Below are positions 31,439 through 43,073 of a stretch of 64,000 nt of DNA, in pieces (position 1 is the first letter of the stretch; every line of letters starts with the position of its first letter). The DNA comes from Fusarium oxysporum f. sp. lycopersici 4287. Taxonomy: Eukaryota; Ascomycota; Sordariomycetes; Hypocreales; Nectriaceae. Location of the stretch: assembly GCF_000149955.1 (NCBI RefSeq), contig NC_030997.1, positions 1,968,714 to 2,032,713 on the forward strand, given 5' to 3'. The notes under the pieces were generated by a model, which was given only the letters and a program-made list of their open reading frames with translations, made no database searches and had not been told where the DNA came from. The position numbers and the translations under genes were made by a program.

Positions 31439-32623
31439 ATGTCGACGAGGTACTTCGACATTGTTACGTCTGCAACTGCACTTGACACCCAGCTCAAGGC
31501 CGAACTAAAAGTCAATGGAGCACTCTCAATCGACGACCTCCAATCCTCCGGCAGCAACTGGGGCCGCCGCCAGCTGTTGGCCTGTCAAGTCATCGTCTCA
31601 CCGACAGCACATAACGTACTCCCCGCATACATCAAACACACAGAACGAGTCGAAGAGACTCAGGAAATCAAAGACTTTCTTGACGGACCTGACCCGAGTT
31701 TGATGCACCACAGCACTCACTTCCTGATTAGCGAGTATGGCTTCTCTCTAGGTGAAATGTGGGCTGCGTTGGCAGCCGTCAAGCACTACCCTCCCCCCCC
31801 TCCAAGGAATGATGGGACACCAGAAGCAAAAAGAGTCCGACGAAACACAATCCGTGAAGGATTTGTCAACTCGGCCGGGTACCAAATTTCTAGCAGCAAT
31901 CCTGAAGACCGGTCTAGTCCGTCAGCTGGTAGCGACGGATCTGGCGGTCCTAGTTACAGCGAACCAGAACCGACTCAAGAGCTCCCCGCCGAAAATAGTA
32001 CCGTACATCTGATCGCACGCGTGTTCAACCACTTGCTCTACTACACACAACCTCCCCAGTCGTCGCCTGTGGTCGACTTCCGCCACAAGCCACAACGCAT
32101 GGTCTCCCAGGTTGTAGGATTGAAGAAACAGTTCGTTGCCATTGACGATGGTGGATTGAGCCTCAAAGTCGATTTCGGCCCATCAGCCAAGCCGAACGTT
32201 ACAATTGCACAGCTCGAGGCGAAAAGATGCCTGGTTGTTGATGAAGGCAGGCCTAAGATCTCGGATGAGTGCTTGGCCCAGATGACGTGCGAGGCTATCT
32301 TGGCCAGAAGCAGACCTCTCGACGGACAACTCAACAATGAACGGTATGGACCTGACCTCGAAACTAGCTTGTCAGAGACTAACTCAAACAGCGCAATCAT
32401 CATCAACGCCACAAGCCACTACGTGTGTTTTCTAGAGTTCTATGTGACAGACAATTACGTGGAAAAGTTGAAACTTGGACAGAGTCTGCCTGAGCCACTG
32501 AAGGTCACGGCAACCCACTGGTTTGACTTGAGTGACAGAAAGGGAAGAAAGGATGTTTTGTCGAACATTCGGGGATTGGTCAGCATGGCCATGTATTGTC
32601 ACCAGCAGCAGGATGATGATTAG
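31439..32623 (+). CDS. orphan protein, 394 residues, function unknown
   Basis: Single exon, ATG at 31439, TAG at 32621-32623. No signal peptide or membrane segment. Residues 1-115 are a globular part (LDTQLKAELKVNGALSIDD, then VIVSPTAHNVLPAYI, then FSLGEMWAALAAV). Next come a Pro run, a short basic stretch (AKRVRRNTIREG) that could be a nuclear signal, and a Ser/Pro/Glu-rich linker near 150-190. A second globular part follows at about 195-394, with EFYVTDNYVEKLKLG and WFDLSDRKGRKDVL. I recognise no domain. A broken relative lies on the opposite strand 0.7 kb upstream, so the family has duplicated locally. Codon use is normal, and the frame is intact over 1.2 kb, so it is probably a real gene. 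Confidence 0.75.
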   Translation: MSTRYFDIVTSATALDTQLKAELKVNGALSIDDLQSSGSNWGRRQLLACQVIVSPTAHNVLPAYIKHTERVEETQEIKDFLDGPDPSLMHHSTHFLISEYGFSLGEMWAALAAVKHYPPPPPRNDGTPEAKRVRRNTIREGFVNSAGYQISSSNPEDRSSPSAGSDGSGGPSYSEPEPTQELPAENSTVHLIARVFNHLLYYTQPPQSSPVVDFRHKPQRMVSQVVGLKKQFVAIDDGGLSLKVDFGPSAKPNVTIAQLEAKRCLVVDEGRPKISDECLAQMTCEAILARSRPLDGQLNNERYGPDLETSLSETNSNSAIIINATSHYVCFLEFYVTDNYVEKLKLGQSLPEPLKVTATHWFDLSDRKGRKDVLSNIRGLVSMAMYCHQQQDDD

Positions 32624-32981
32624 GCTGTTGCACAGGGGTGATTCTCCCACTGTTTCCTTTGTCGTGAAACCTCTCTGTGTACTGTTATTAAATAGGAGCT
32701 GGTCAAATAAGCAACAAGCTTCAGGACCCAAATGGAGTTGCCAAATTCTTTCAATGTATGAAATGCTTGATATCGCGATACGTTGGGCGTTATTGACATC
32801 TCGAATCAGGAAGCCAAGAGAGATAAGCGAGGCGGGGCTGCTGTAAATCGTGAACTAACAGGGAAGATTACAGTAGGCTCACAGGGGATTTGGGCCTGAA
32901 AAGTAGTCTAGCCAATCACGACCATCAAAATGTCGTAAGTCCGCGGAGAGATAAAATTCCGCCCCCACCCCCGCCAAACTC
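32624..32981. other. intergenic, 0.36 kb
   Basis: Between two plus-strand genes. C-rich just before the next ATG. No ORF supported. Confidence 0.5.
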
Positions 32982-34100
32982 ATGTCGCGTCATTCAGTCG
33001 CGTCTGCCAAACGGAAAACATCATCGCCAGCAACACCATCCATTTCGCTCTCTTGCGATGCGCCCGCGATGGACGAGCGGACACCGATAACAAAGTCTTT
33101 ACATAGACTGTGCGTCGAGAACCCGCGGTTTCATGTTCATCCTTTGTTCTGGACTTCCAAACACCTCCAAGTCCTTCACTGTCATTTCAAGCACCATGAT
33201 TCCGCCGCTCTCCTTCCCTCCCTACCACCTTCGCCACCGCTTTCTCCCAGCACCGACACCGACTTGGACTTCAACCGACTCGTTCCGTTGCTGACAAACG
33301 GCCCGTGGACCTCGAGCAGGTTTGCCAGCTTTAGCGTCATGATGCGTGCTCGTGGCATCATCAATGCCAACGCTCGGCCTCATTTCCTCTACAACAAGAT
33401 CAGGTTCCATACGCCGGAGTGCGAGGTTTTCAAGACGAGCGACGTGTATAACCTCGAGCGACGACCGATTATTGGGCACTTTCAATACGAGGAACTTATC
33501 AAGCAGCGAAAACGAGCCAACAGGCCTAAACGCCATCCTGTTCCTGGCTCCTCCAATTCTCCCGCTGAGAGACTCTCCCAGCGCCGATTGCGCGACTTGA
33601 CTCCCGACCTGTGGTTTGAGGACCCATACTTGGTCTGCATCCTGCTATCCCTCGCCCAACTGCAATGGCAGCGTCGGAAGACGACGCCAGAAGCCTTCTT
33701 TGTACGCCAGACCCCATTGCCTCGTTTCTCATTCCACTGACGATTGATTACCCAGGTCCGATTACTCGTAACCAACGCCTCCGACACGACGCACGCACAC
33801 GTCTTCCAAGCCGACATCCCCTCGAAGCTTCTCCACGCACTCGACAACCCGACCGAAGACATGGACAACCTCGTCTGGCCAGCGATACAGCACGTCCAGG
33901 TCCCATTCAAACCGCACGCGAGCTTCTCGGAGCGAATTGCTGGACAAATACTCGCTGGTCTCAAGACACGGGCTGAGGAGGAGATGCCGCGGGGAGAGAA
34001 GCGTAAGCGTGATGAGATGGATACCGAGGAGCAGACAAAGAGCGTCAAGGTCTGGGATGGTGCTGCGCAGGTTGCAGCAGTCCCGTTGGCCAACGGCTGA
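32982..34100 (+). CDS. fungal-specific protein, 354 residues, function unknown
   Basis: Two exons, 32982-33701 and 33756-34100, with a 54-bp intron in phase 0. The protein is basic at the N-terminus. The middle holds a conserved-looking core (NGPWTSSRFASFSVMMRARG, FHTPECEVFKTSDVYNLERR, IIGHFQYEELIKQRKRANR). Exon 2 carries TNASDTTHAHVFQADIP and ends in a Lys/Arg-rich patch (RGEKRKRDEMD) that looks like a nuclear localisation signal. The join across the intron reads EAFF|VRLLVTNA, continuous and plausible. I recognise no enzyme motif. Fusarium-type proteins of this kind, with a nuclear signal and no known domain, are common. The gene model is well supported; its function is not. Confidence 0.8.
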
Positions 34101-35969
34101 TGGATCCTCTCATCCAGCGCAACTAAGCTCAGTATCTCGACACAGCTGTCTCGACGACTCCCTACCAACCAATTCACCCGCCGGTGCAACCTACGAACCA
34201 TGACCCAGCCCGACCGACACGGAGCGAGGGCTTTCGAACGCCCTAGAGCGACGAAACATAATCTGTATAGAGTAGCAGTAAGTTCATCAGCGCAGAGGTC
34301 ATGTACGTACACCAACTAACTGAGCGGCAGACATGTGCAATACATCCTTCCATATCACCACTCACTCTGCATAGCTACATATTCTCATCCGCAACCAGGG
34401 TTTCGCCATCTCATGCAATGCGCGTGAGTGTCGGCAATCGATGGGGACTGAGGACAGAACGTCAGTGTTTAGAGCAACACGTTTGATAGGAATTAGAACT
34501 TTACGTGCATATCATGCTTTTACCAAATTGACATGAGATGATCAGAAGATTACTGAGTTAACATTTCACAATGTCAAGCAGTGGTGATTTATGCCCGATC
34601 CCGTGAAAGACTACGCGCCCAACAACGCCATCAGCAGATTGACCTCATTACTCACAATCCTCATCTCGTAAAAGCCACTGTCTCAAGCCAGCACCACAAG
34701 GTCATTGCCAGCTAGAACAAGCACCAGTTTCAGCACTAAGCAACGTGGCATGTCCTGTCCTTTGATATCCCATCCCGGCGAAACATGTTATGCGTTCTCT
34801 GTCAACATCGAGAATCACGGAGGACATCATTGACTAGGGAGATGATTTAGCTGCTCCCTCAATCGCAACGTGTCATCACATCAGACGCAAGACTGTCAAT
34901 GTCTGTCAACAGGACATGGGTCCGTCTTGAAGCTCCCCCGTAGACAAAACTCGAGAGGTAGTGTTATGAGGTTCTACAGTATTCAGTTGCATGGTTTTTC
35001 TGTGCAAGGCTCATTGTAGCGCTGGGAAGCTTAGTCGGTCGTCTCTGTGACTTGTTTGACTTTATCCCTGTATTCATGCCCTACCAGCCAGTCTAGGGGA
35101 GACAAGAAAAGTCAAGACCTCTCAATCCTGAGAGATAAAAGACTTGGGTAAGTTAGTATAAACTTAGGATACCTTTTTTCAATTTTAGTTTAATATGCTC
35201 TAACAGCGTCTAATGTTTTCTTTCTCCTCGATATTATTTTTCTTAAAATTTGTAGTTTGTTTTTTTCTCTGCGAAGTGCAAGCTCTTGAGTCCTTCACGG
35301 CAGCGAATCATACACGTGACGACGCGCGAAGTTCGTGAATGGCGCGGTTCATGTCCTCAAATGGAAAATCTACCTACATTGGACCCAATATCACTCAGAA
35401 CCATAAGTCAATTCATTTCAAGATGGCGATTCGCACAGCTAAACATAAAATATCAATACTGGAAGTTCTTTGGCTGACATGAACTTCGTGTTATCTTATC
35501 TTATCGCCCGCTTTATCCCCTCATCCAGTGCTAGGATGTAACACCACCAGAACAACATCACCGCAGGCTACCATATCGCAGAACTCGGCCCTATCTAGGC
35601 TGTTCTCATTAATCTCTCTCGCTTTTGTAACCACCAAGTCTGCTGTGCGCTGCACCGGCCACGAGAACAGTCAATGGTGATCATCATCTGTGCGCAGCTT
35701 AACCTAGAGGAAAGGTAAATGTTATCAAACTATGTAGACTATTCCTTCCTTTCTGTTTACGCTCATACGGAGGCATATAGTCCAATGAAGGTTCCCAAGG
35801 GGAAAGACAGCACTGAAATACGTACTTCGCATAACGGAGACAAGCAATACGATGTAGGACAAACGTTCCATTGCTTCAACGCACGAGATCACCCAACCGT
35901 TGTCAATCGTACATCCCTATGACCCATTGTTATTCCATGAGTTAATGAATGTGCCATTCCCGGGAAATT
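34101..35969. other. intergenic, 1.9 kb
   Basis: Long non-coding stretch before the HET pseudogene. Around 35130-35185 it holds CTTAGG-type words (for example ATAAACTTAGG, also at 31359) with T-rich tracts. Short frames only. Confidence 0.45.
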
Positions 35970-37990
35970 CTAACAGAGGATGTAGCTTGACGAGCCCAGG
36001 ATAGTCTCTGTTCACTTCCCCGCATTTCTCCTATATCTGGGAACAGGAAGAAGTCCTCTTCTACAACATGGGACGTGATACCGCTAAGTCGAAAAAGGGC
36101 TATGCTAAGCTCGAGAGCTGCTGTCGCGTAGCACGGGAAAATGGCTTTGAGTATATCTGGGACGATACCTGCTGTATCGATAAGACGAGCAGTTCGGAAC
36201 TGAGTGAAGCTATTAATTCGATGTATCGGTACTATTAAGAGGCCAGCATCTGTTACGTGTACCTCGCAGATATTTCTACTATCTCTGAAATCTCGAATAG
36301 TAGATGGTTTACCAGAGTTTGGACACTACAAGAACTCATTGCACCAAGTTCAATGATCTTCTTCGACAAAGGTTGGCGCGAGTTGGGTACTAAGATAAGT
36401 CTCGTACATGTTCTCTCACAAAGAATAAACATACCAGAATTTATACTCTGTGACAGCGAAGAGCTAGAGACGACGAGCATCGCACAGAGAATATCGTAGG
36501 CAGCTGACAGAGTTACAATAAGAAAAGAAGATGGCGCATATTCCCTTATGGGTATCTTTGGGATTAACATGCCCCTCCTCTACGGCGAGGGCGACAAGGC
36601 CTTCTATCGTCTTCAAGAGGAGATCATGCGCGTGCCAGATGATCACAGCCTTTTCGCTTGGAAGGCCATCGCTGCTCGTGGCGGTTTGCTTGTCCCGACA
36701 CCAGCTGCTTTCAGGGGCTTGGGTAATATCATCCCGTGGAATCCATTCACGGCTTACAACAGTCCACTTACGATCACTAATAAGGGGGTGCATATGGAGG
36801 CTCCGTTCATCGCGCAGGATACCTCCGGTCGGGGTCTTTGCGTTCTTCATTGTACGACTATCGGGACGAGGGATATATTACTTGCAGTTCATTTAAGGGA
36901 TATGTGTTTGACGATAGAGCATTTTGAGAGATGTAGGACTGATGAGTTGGAGTGGGTTGACTTGGACAGTTTTAATCTCACGCAGTATCCCGTGAGGTCT
37001 TTGTGTATATGGCTACATCTCCCATCAATCTCCCGAAGGTCACAACATAAAGAAGGGCAGGCTAATGCACTATCCGATGCGAGTACAGTTGTTAAGCGCA
37101 ACGGCCTGTTATTACTTGCAGAAGCCGCTTCAGCAGGGGATTCCAGGTCGGTCTGGTTCCTACTAGCCCAAGCTCCATCCGGAACAATGCACGACCAGGC
37201 CCGCTTAGCAATCTGTCTCGCTGCTCGAGGCGGCCATGAGCCAACTTCTGGCAAGAAGATACATATCTACTCTTATCACCGACAGTAAAGGCCAGGCTGC
37301 TCTGTCCCACGCTGCAGAGTGCGGCCAAGAAGCTATCATCAGATTCATCCTATCCAGCGCCAGAATCCATCCTAATACCAGAAATATACATAGACTGACT
37401 GCGCTGTAGTATGCGGTATACCATAGACACACCTCCTGTGCAAAACTACTTCTCCAGAAAGGTTTAGTCTCAGGCAATATCGGCGGTAGCAGTAATACCT
37501 AAACCGCTCTTTGGCATGCTATCTCTGCTGGCGATCTCGACGTCGTAAAACTCCTCCCGCAGAATAAGGCATTATAATCTGTTAGAGGCAAACCAGCCCT
37601 CTGCGCAGCAGTATCCCACTAACACCCCGCCATAACGGAAGTCCTACTCTAGCACGGCGCCGACCCTGATGAACGAGATACAAAGAGACGATCCCCTCTG
37701 CATATCGTATACAGGCAGGATAACTATGAGATAGTAGCTCTGTTAATGAGACACGGCGTTAACGCTGATAGGCTGGAAACTACGGGTAAAACGGAACTGG
37801 CGTTTGCGATATTGAGGGGTAATAGTATTGGTGAAGGTCTTGCTTGAGAATGGGGCGAATCCAAGGGCGAAGTGTGCGAATGGGAAGACGGCGGCGGCTT
37901 ATGCTACGGGGCAAGAGATGAAGAATCTTATTGGGAATCAGAGGTGGTATAAGACGTTAATTGATAGGACGAGTACGAATCGGTCGTGAT
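35970..37990 (+). pseudogene. HET-domain/ankyrin-repeat protein, decayed (HET-E-like)
   Basis: The HET (heterokaryon incompatibility) domain is readable in one frame from about 36030: YIWEQEEVLF, GYAKLESCCRVA, IWDDTCCIDKTSSSELSEAI, YVYLADI and TRVWTLQELIAPS. Then comes the family segment MGIFGINMPLLYGEG. Stops interrupt it: TAA at 36236-36238 in YRYY*EASICY, where the family has Gln, and TAG at 36497-36499 in AQRIS*AADR, where the family has Trp. Downstream, ankyrin repeats (HGADPDERD, SPLHIVYRQDNYEIVALLMRHG) are broken by further TAA/TAG codons at Gln positions. The N-terminus before residue 30 of the domain is lost. HET proteins trigger non-self cell death; this copy cannot. Most stops are explained by C-to-T or G-to-A transitions. 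Confidence 0.8.
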
Positions 37991-39836
37991 GGTGCGTACG
38001 TTGATGATTTGTATGGAAGTAAGCAATGATACTTTTGTAACCAAGCCATCGTCGGTATACCCAAAACAAAAAAAGGCGTTTTCTTAATAGCAATAATCAA
38101 GTAGTCGCATCTTAAACTGCCCAAGATGGCAAACAGTTTCTCAGCAGACCGAGTGACTCTGTAAATGAGAGTCGTCGCAGCGTTGAGATGGAAATATGAT
38201 ACAAGAGGAACATAATAAACTACGATTGCAGTAGAACTTATGTATCAATTCTCAGGGAAGTGACAGGAGGATGGGATCAGTGGATCAGGAGGGTAGGATG
38301 AGTGCGGAATTGGAATGTGCTGAGCAACATCCATGAGCTTCAAGCCTTGGCCACATCTTCGCTACCAGAGGGCATGTACACACGAGCTTTCGTGACAATG
38401 ACCACCTCGCATAAGCATAACAATAGGATACAGCCAAATATGAGGGTGTGTTGATCTCCGTGGGCCCGAAAAGAAATATCACCACTACCAGCCAAATACC
38501 CGGTTCACTTGTTCACCGACTCAATCCTTTGCTCCAATAGACTGTCATCAACTCCCTCAGTTCAACCTTTCTTCTTGGTTCGCTTTACGTGGAGCTCTGG
38601 TTCTGTATTTCCGCCCGTTTCGATTCAGTCCGCTGTGAAGCAGTTCGATATCTCGACTCGTAACCTGTCCAAAGATCATCGTCAGTACGATTAGGTGACT
38701 TGAAGAGATGGGAGCGCTTGACCAGCGTAGCCCGATGTTGTTCAGGTTACTGATTCCACTTTGTGAATTCTCCATCCAGCCCATGGCTGACTAGTCCTCC
38801 GCCCCGTCGTCGGTGTCCCGAGATCTATCATTACCCGCATGGCTGGATGTGCCCTTGGCCTGAAGGGCTATCGCGAGCTGACAAGTTCTGCCTGCATGGA
38901 GCGCCTTACCTCATTGTTGTCGACAGCGCCGGCTTCGCCTTGCACTTCAACGCCCTCCACCTGCTGCGACAATACCCTCAGCCGCTTCACTTCCAGCGTT
39001 TTGCGTGAGCGGTAGCTGTGCTCGCCGCCACGGGGGACAAGTTGGTGGTTGAAGCTGTGAGTTCAGCATTCGGCATCGATGTGTTTGTCGGGAGACATGG
39101 GGATTGGAACGGCGGTGCTTTCGATCGACGCACGTGGTGTGAATGAGTTCGACTGTGCAAGGTGATGAAAACGCTGACGGAAATGCAGCAAGAAAGCCGC
39201 TGTGGTATAGAGGAACTGAGGTGAAGGTGGAGAGATGAAAGTGTTGTCGTTGTTATTGTGAGAAGAAAAGCAAAATGCGTCGCTACGTCATAAGCTGTGG
39301 GAAACAAGCTCCGCAGGACAACGTGTCCAACTTGAAGTCGCGTGGCTCTCAACCAACCTCTGATTTTGACACGACGCGCATTCCACCTTTCTTCTCGTAG
39401 AAATGAAGTCGACGTTGTTTATTAAAGTGTGCAGGCTGCACATCATGGTGTTTTGCGCTGGGTATTGCGGCCGCGATGGATAATGGATTGGAAAAGTCCC
39501 AAGTACGAGAATAACATTGCACACTTTCACTCGACACTTTCGTCTGGCTTCAACAATGATAGATTGGAAAGCCAAATCTGACTGATGGCCTGTCTAAAGA
39601 CAAACTTTCCTCTCCCCATCCTTCTTCGTTTCCACTAACGACCAAGTCTCACCCAAAGAGAACAACCATTTAACTACCATCCAGCTGTTCCATACTCGTG
39701 GTGGTGTCGTCAATTATTGCCCAATGGCGGTAATCTGATGATCGTTCTCGCGAGCTGGTAGTATGTTAGCCGTCATGTCGTCAACGTCTAGTGGCATCTT
39801 GTATTGACTTACGATTGTACTTGAAGTTTTTCAAGT
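37991..39836. other. intergenic, 1.85 kb
   Basis: Between about 38760 and 39100 both strands have open frames with coding-like codon use (plus 38820-39008, minus 39090-38916), but no clear start or splice pattern decides between them. Possibly an unresolved exon. The rest shows nothing. Confidence 0.35.
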
Positions 39837-40151
39837 TCACTTGGGGGCTTGCTTGGTGCTGGCGAGCTCCGACTTTGCAGCCTCGAGCTGCTTGGTTAGG
39901 TCCTCGCTGATGGCAATTTGCTTTGTGAGTTCCTCTTCGGCGGACCGCCAAAAGCCGGTCACGCGCTCGAGTCGTTGCTCCGCCAGAGCGAGACCCTTCT
40001 TGAGCTCGTCATTCTCTAACGCGAGCTCGCCGTTGGTTTCACGAAGATGATCGTTTTCATCATTCACAAATTTGTTCTCCTCCGCAATATGCTGAATGCG
40101 GTTGCGGAGGGCAACGACCTCGAGATGGTCGGGAGGAAGCTCGATGGACAT
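39837..40151 (-). CDS. small coiled-coil protein, 104 residues
   Basis: Single exon from ATG at 40151 to TGA at 39837. Almost the whole chain is a predicted coiled coil: heptads of Leu/Ile with Glu, Lys, Asn and Gln (VVALRNRIQHIAEENKFV, then ELALENDELKKGLALAEQRL, then EELTKQIAISEDLTKQLE). No membrane segment, Cys or catalytic motif. Similar short coiled-coil proteins are scaffold or adaptor pieces, but no specific homologue is recognised. The coding bias is clear, and the upstream region has a hairpin at 40310-40373. Confidence 0.7.
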   Translation of the reverse strand: MSIELPPDHLEVVALRNRIQHIAEENKFVNDENDHLRETNGELALENDELKKGLALAEQRLERVTGFWRSAEEELTKQIAISEDLTKQLEAAKSELASTKQAPK

Positions 40152-40309
40152 GATGGTCTTGCTGGTGATGTTGATGTGTATGTGACTGTTGTAGGTCGAA
40201 GCGCGATGTTGTGAAGACGTGGAAGAAGAATAAGCTTTCGTGTGGACGATGATTGAAGAAGAGAAAAGGCGAAAATTTGATTGAGGAGTGTTGGGTCTGA
40301 GTATTTAGA

Positions 40310-40373
40310 CATTCTGGCTGCCACTGTCAAGACCAGATTGGATCCTTTAGCGAGCTTTGACAGTGGCAGAATG
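40310..40373. repeat. inverted repeat (hairpin)
   Basis: Left arm at 40310-40330 (CATTCTGGCTGCCACTGTCAA) is the reverse complement of the right arm 40357-40373, except for a 4-base insertion. The 26-base loop lies between. Perfect pairing covers about 17 base pairs. It lies upstream of the coiled-coil gene's ATG on the minus strand, so it might be transcribed in a leader. Confidence 0.6.
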
Positions 40374-42601
40374 TGAGATCAGCTTCAGCAGACCTTTCGC
40401 CTAAACGAGAACATCAAGGCCACTAAAGTCACCTGAGCGGTATGCTTCATACAGAGGATCTAGTCCGCTCGGAAGAGGATGTAGACCAAGCCAGTGCACT
40501 CTCGCAACAACTTCTTCATCTGAGGCGCCAAGCATACTTGCCATCCTACCATGGCTGTTCAACCTCGACAAAGTCCCCTACATTATGTTCCCAGGTTTCA
40601 CTTCATTCTCTTCAGTCCTCGTTGGTGATGTACTCAAGAATCGCTCGTCCAATCTCACCGGGAGCGAAACACAGTGGTGTTAAGAACGAACAAACCGGCT
40701 GGTTTCTCAACGAACTGGTCCGGAATAACTGCACAACAGACACCCAAATGGTGAACAAGACGCCAAAATGAACCTCGACGTATTCCCTTCAGCCTCTAAG
40801 TTGACCAGGCCTTCTCCCCGTCCCATCTCGCAACTGCAGACATGACTAACCCCTGATGGCCAAGCAGTACTCCTCCACCGAAACGCATCCAAACCCCAAA
40901 CGACCTCACTCAAGACCACGAAGATATTGTCCCGTTTCCCTATGACCCTCCCTTCTACTCAGCCTCCCCTCCCCTCACTCACAGCACCCAGGGAGCCCAG
41001 GTACCAACTCCCCCGATCTATAACCGTATACGAAGAAACAGTGAGATTCCCTTTCAGGATGATCTTCCACAAGATTCGCCAGCAACCCTTTCCCTCATTA
41101 AGTCTGTACACGGTCTTTGAGTTACTGAATCCCAGTCGTTCCTTCACTTGCATCAATATCCCCCTTACTTCTGCCGTTCTGGACCCAGCCCTGCAATCTG
41201 CGGATCTCGCGTTCACGAACCGACGAATCTTGAAGCAATCGGATTTCGGCAAGTCTCTCACGGTACCGGTCTACGTCATGGGGCTAAGATCGAAGTCTCA
41301 ACAACACTAACGAATGTCGGGTAATTACCTTCGTGAGGTGACCAGTTGCTCCCTTGCATTCCTTTAGGTCAGCCTCGCAGGACGAGACTGAGATTCAATC
41401 GATCCGCAAAGTTTGAAGTCTCGCGCTCCGCAACAAATTACGCGAGTCATCCTCCAGCGATCAACGCATGCGCTTCTCACTGTGATACCGTGTCATTCTT
41501 CTACATTGGCTGGCCGTGCGATCCCGGCTGGTGATGTAGTAGTTGTACGCGGTGGTGCTGCGAAAGCCACTTGCGATATATCCCAGATGCTTCACAAGCC
41601 GCATAGTCTCCTTTTCACCACAGGCGAGCAGCGTCCTCCCCTCTTGACGCACTGTCACACTTGAGCGATGTCCGTTTGTCTGGATTCTCTTTCGCACGCC
41701 GGACTTGATATCGATATCGGAGAACATAGGAGCTTGCTAGGTTGACTTAACTACAGCTTATGTCGCCATGTCAATACTGTTGTCCACTCTGTAGTTCCTT
41801 CAAGACGCGTGAGCTTTGTCCACGTGGATGGCTTGTGATGTCTCATTACAAGGTTCTGACAAGAGGGGAGTCGCAGGATAACAGTTTACTGACGTCCCGT
41901 ATGTTGATCAGCTGGCGAAACTGCTCTAACTATATGTGACGTCTTGGAATGCGAGTGGATTCATGCTGATTGCGTTGAAAGCTGACCTCAATTGTCGTGA
42001 AGTCAGCGATGCCGTATTCTGTGACGAGGCTCACAGGCAGCAGTAGGTTACGTTACAGGGCCGCCTTGTGCACTCGCTGCTGTTTCCTCTCTGGAGCGTC
42101 AGTATTGGCTTAACGCTTCACGATTGACCGACCATTTTCCATCTTCATTTCTTGGCAGACATCGCACCTCAAGTTTTCGACCCTCGATTGAATGGTGATC
42201 TATTAACAAATGCATCACTCGAATTTCCAGTTCTATCTGGATCACCGCTGGCTAGCCACCAACGTCTTCGCCTTACCTCCTGTGGTCTCTCCAGATCCAC
42301 TGTCTCAGCGATTGATTCTTGATCAAGAAAACACCGCCCAGCGAATGCTTGACCCGCTTACGTCTTGGCAGGTTTCCTAGTGGCTGGTGCTCCGCAATTC
42401 AGGGCCGTTGTGGCGAAACCTCCCTCCACACGGCCCTAACCGAAATCGTTTTGGATGCCACCTTGACGACCGTTCCTGAAGCTAGTCCGGCTTATAAAGC
42501 GAAGAACCACTTTAGCGCAGAAAGCTAATAATAACGACATCCAAGTGACTCTCCAGAGCTCACTCAAGACTCTTTAGGGAGCTCCCGGTGCTCGATTCTC
42601 T

Positions 42602-42853
42602 TCAGCCTTGGTGGCCAGAGAAGAAGTTGCAGCGGCTCTCTATATGAATAAAAAAGTTTGGATCGTTTTTATAAGACAACTCCGGTGCACAGATCATTAA
42701 TACCCAAGGCATTCGTCTTGGCGGTAGCTTACCTGCTTCGTGACCTGTAGCCGCATGAAGAGGCTTTCGTTCTACATCATTAATACCGTGCATTTCCCCG
42801 TCACCATCTACAAAGTTTGTCAGAATGCTGGTGCCAACGTTCCAATCGGCCAT
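42602..42853 (-). CDS. weak ORF, 83 residues, possible small gene
   Basis: ATG at 42853, TGA at 42602. The first 40 residues look coding (MADWNVGTSILTNFVDGDGE, then VERKPLHAATGHEA). A GTAAGC donor follows that stretch, and an acceptor after TTCATATAG would give a 52-residue spliced form with the same end. No family recognised. PLHAATGHEA faintly recalls an ankyrin helix. Might be a relic. Confidence 0.25.
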   Translation of the reverse strand: MADWNVGTSILTNFVDGDGEMHGINDVERKPLHAATGHEAGKLPPRRMPWVLMICAPELSYKNDPNFFIHIESRCNFFSGHQG

Positions 42854-43073
42854 ATCTCTGTTATGTTTGCGCCGTCACGGCCTCTTCGGAAGCACTCAAT
42901 TGTATGCTCCACACCCACGCCTAACCCAGTAACTGTGGCTGGAGTCTCGTTCATATGATCTAAGATCGAGTGTTTCGCGCTGATCTCCAAGATAAATGTA
43001 ATCAAGCGGTCTCCTTCTGAACTGCTGCATTCAAAGTTGAGACAAAACAATTACCGTTAACAAAAGATACTGG

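Larger units (their letters stand above)
40152..43073. other. intergenic, 2.9 kb
   Basis: Long region with a hairpin near its left end and one weak minus-strand ORF at 42602-42853, both listed separately. Other frames (40442-40771, 40927-41310, 41413-41664) lack features or an ATG. Confidence 0.4.

Noticed and set aside
38763..39352. Open frames on both strands around 38.8-39.35 kb
   Set aside because: Neither strand gives a credible start plus splice model; the plus frame begins only from a GTG and the minus frame from MSPDKHIDAEC hits a TGA at codon 12.
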